Part shown: positions 37,109 through 38,754 of the stretch, piece by piece | Numbering within the stretch: the stretch's first letter is position 1 | Layout of the letters: every line of letters starts with the position of its first letter | Assembly (NCBI GenBank): GCA_018824365.1 | Contig: JAHJGQ010000081.1 | Span: 1-38,754, forward strand | DNA length: 38,754 bases | Source of the DNA: Nanobdellota archaeon | GTDB lineage: Archaea > Nanobdellota > Nanobdellia > Woesearchaeales > GW2011-AR9 | Direction: 5' to 3' | The notes under the pieces: model-generated | The model's input: only the letters and a program-made list of their open reading frames with translations | Databases searched by the model: none | Told to the model about the DNA's origin: nothing | Translations under genes and position numbers: made by a program

Positions 37109-37272
37109 AGATAATGTCAAGTTATGTAAGTAAGTCGCAAAAGCACTACGCACGGCGCCAGAGATTTTTGTTCAGATAATGTTAATTGAGTTTATTAATT
37201 AGTTGAACCTAACAAAAATGCGCCTCTTTTGGCGGTAGTGCTTTTGCTAACACAGGTAACTTGACTTTATCT
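37109..37272. ncRNA. large intergenic structured element (candidate RNA or MITE-like hairpin)
   Basis: 37109-37124/37257-37272, 37137-37149/37235-37247 (13 bp perfect GCAAAAGCACTAC), CGCC 37156-37159/GGCG 37231-37234, ATTTTTGTT 37164-37172/AACAAAAAT 37211-37219. Confidence 0.6.
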
Positions 37273-37315
37273 AAAATTAATAATTTATTTAAGTAAATCA
37301 CTATTTTTGAATTAA

Positions 37316-37915
37316 ATGAGTCTTGAAGATAAAGTCAAATGGGTAGAAAGAGAAGATAGAGAAATAAGTTCATTAGATTTCTATAGAGAGCATTATGATA
37401 GTTTGCCACGTAGGCAATTAAGAAATAAAGATCCTAATTTGTATAGACGTCTAAAGAAAGATGGATTTTTAGAATTTGTTCCAACAGTAAAAAGAGATTT
37501 TGGAGATAATCCTGTTGCCTATTATACTGAACGTTATAAAGGTTTGACACGCGGACAGTTAAAGAAAAAAGATCCAGGTTTATATGAACGTATAAAAAGA
37601 GACGGTTTTTTAAAATTTGTTCCAAAGATTATAAGAGATTTTGGAGATGATCCTGTTGTTTATTATACTGAACATTATAAAGGTTTAACACGTGGACAGT
37701 TAGAGAAAAAAGATCCTAGTTTGTATCAACATCTGCGAAAAAAGGGGTTGTTAGAACATATTCCTCTTGTTTGTAAGTATGAAGGTGATCCTTTGGCATA
37801 TTATAACAAATATTACAATAATCGTACACGTAGACAGTTAAGAAAAGAGAATGAGGCGTTATACAGGCGTTTGTGGAGAGATGGCTTGTTGAAACATGTA
37901 CCTTTGAAATTATAA
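37316..37915 (+). CDS. protein with four tandem ~48-aa repeats
   Basis: Repeated 'G D.P(V/L)(A/V)YY...Y.(G/N).TR.QL.K.DP.LY.RL...G(F/L)L..VP'; units 2 and 3 nearly identical at DNA level with 144-nt period. Confidence 0.8.
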   Translation: MSLEDKVKWVEREDREISSLDFYREHYDSLPRRQLRNKDPNLYRRLKKDGFLEFVPTVKRDFGDNPVAYYTERYKGLTRGQLKKKDPGLYERIKRDGFLKFVPKIIRDFGDDPVVYYTEHYKGLTRGQLEKKDPSLYQHLRKKGLLEHIPLVCKYEGDPLAYYNKYYNNRTRRQLRKENEALYRRLWRDGLLKHVPLKL

Positions 37916-37960
37916 CTTTTTTAAGAAAACTATAAAATAAAAAACATTTTTCTTAATTCA

Positions 37961-38590
37961 ATGATAAAAAAAATACTTTCCATTCTGGAAAAAGATCACA
38001 AAAAGACAATGTTAGAACAATTAAGCCATTATACTCATTTTCAAATGTTAATAGCAACTTTACTTAGTTCCAGGACTAAAGATTCAACTACGATTCCGAT
38101 AGTCAAAAAGATTTTTACAAAATATCCTGGTCCGGATGATCTTATCAAGATTGATCTTAAAGAATTGGAAAGCTTATTGTTTAGTATCGGTTTCTATAAA
38201 GTTAAAGCGAAGAATCTGAAAAAATTAAGTAGGATAATAATTGAGAGATATAATAGAAAAGTTCCTGAAACTTTTGAAGAACTGACTTCTTTGCCTGGTG
38301 TTGGCAGAAAAACTGCTAATTGCATATTAGCTTATACTTTCAATAAACCGGCCATAGCTGTAGATACTCATGTGCATCGAATATCTAACCGCTTAGAGTG
38401 GGTGAAGACAAAATATCCTGAAGAGACTGAAGAAGCACTTAAAAAAATAATTCCTAAAAGATTATGGATTGATGTAAATAGGTTATTTGTGAATCATGGT
38501 CAGACTACTTGTTTACCGGTGAATCCTAAATGTAAAATATGTCCTGTTTTAAAGTATTGTCGATTTGGTTTATCTAGAAAAGATTTATAA
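37961..38590 (+). CDS. nth: endonuclease III
   Basis: 'LLSSRTKDSTT', 'LPGVGRKTANCILAY', 'VDTHVHRISNRLEW', C-terminal Fe-S Cys (C-X6-C-X2-C-X5-C). Confidence 0.96.
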   Translation: MIKKILSILEKDHKKTMLEQLSHYTHFQMLIATLLSSRTKDSTTIPIVKKIFTKYPGPDDLIKIDLKELESLLFSIGFYKVKAKNLKKLSRIIIERYNRKVPETFEELTSLPGVGRKTANCILAYTFNKPAIAVDTHVHRISNRLEWVKTKYPEETEEALKKIIPKRLWIDVNRLFVNHGQTTCLPVNPKCKICPVLKYCRFGLSRKDL

Positions 38591-38617
38591 TTTTTTTTAT
38601 CACGCCCATTGCACTCT

Positions 38618-38754
38618 ATTGTCCCGAAACTGGTTCGCATCACGAAACTAATTCGTCCCACACTTCTTTAGGAGTTTTATAATGAAGGCTCATGTGGAGC
38701 CTCTTTTCATTATAATGCTTAATGAAGTCATTAAGCGAAGAAAATGTGTTTGTA
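38618..38754 (-). mobile_element. end of an insertion sequence (rest beyond the window)
   Basis: Transposase C-terminus plus presumed terminal sequence TTGTCCCGAAACTGGTTCG with repeated CGAAACTRRTTCG motifs. Confidence 0.6.
38640..38754 (-). CDS. DDE (rve-type) transposase C-terminus, truncated by window edge
   Basis: Minus-strand translation ...TNTFSSLNDFIKHYNEKRLHMSLHYKTPKEVWDELVS*. Confidence 0.8.
   Translation of the reverse strand, partial: TNTFSSLNDFIKHYNEKRLHMSLHYKTPKEVWDELVS

Noticed and set aside
1-38754. CRISPR arrays
   Set aside because: No regularly spaced repeats; only the single Cas12a-like unit at 11826.

Overview
AT-rich archaeal chromosome segment, probably DPANN (Woesearchaeota/Nanoarchaeota-like). 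The lineage is inferred from gene content, not from a search. Recognisable core: r-protein/RNAP operon (S13-S4-S11-RpoD-L18e-L13-S9-RpoN), RpoL, a single-chain PriS-PriL(CTD) primase, Gins51-like GINS, bacterial-type MutS and MutL flanking a cis-prenyltransferase, TatD, MscS, Bud32, thioredoxin, Nth, ZPR1, an Era-like GTPase/DUF2073/DUF2072 cluster, a SpoT-type HD protein, a divergent DAC (c-di-AMP synthase-like) protein and an IS transposase cut by the right edge. The strongest unusual locus is 1793-3058. A minus-strand tRNA-Gly(UCC) carries two non-canonical introns (29 nt in the D-loop, 31 nt at the T-stem/T-loop boundary), both with bulge-helix-bulge (BHB) geometry. About 1.1 kb away lies a second tRNA 3' module with its own 81-nt T-loop BHB intron and no matching 5' half except the one at 3058. 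The two modules share an exact 14-bp tRNA 3' end and bracket a LAGLIDADG endonuclease gene. Other highlights: rps4 apparently starts at ATC with its Shine-Dalgarno in a hairpin loop, there is a structured leader before rps13, two large intergenic structured elements (11118-11304, 37109-37272), a family of three paralogous unknown proteins, and a lone Cas12a-repeat-like motif. All calls were made by eye with no searches or folding software.
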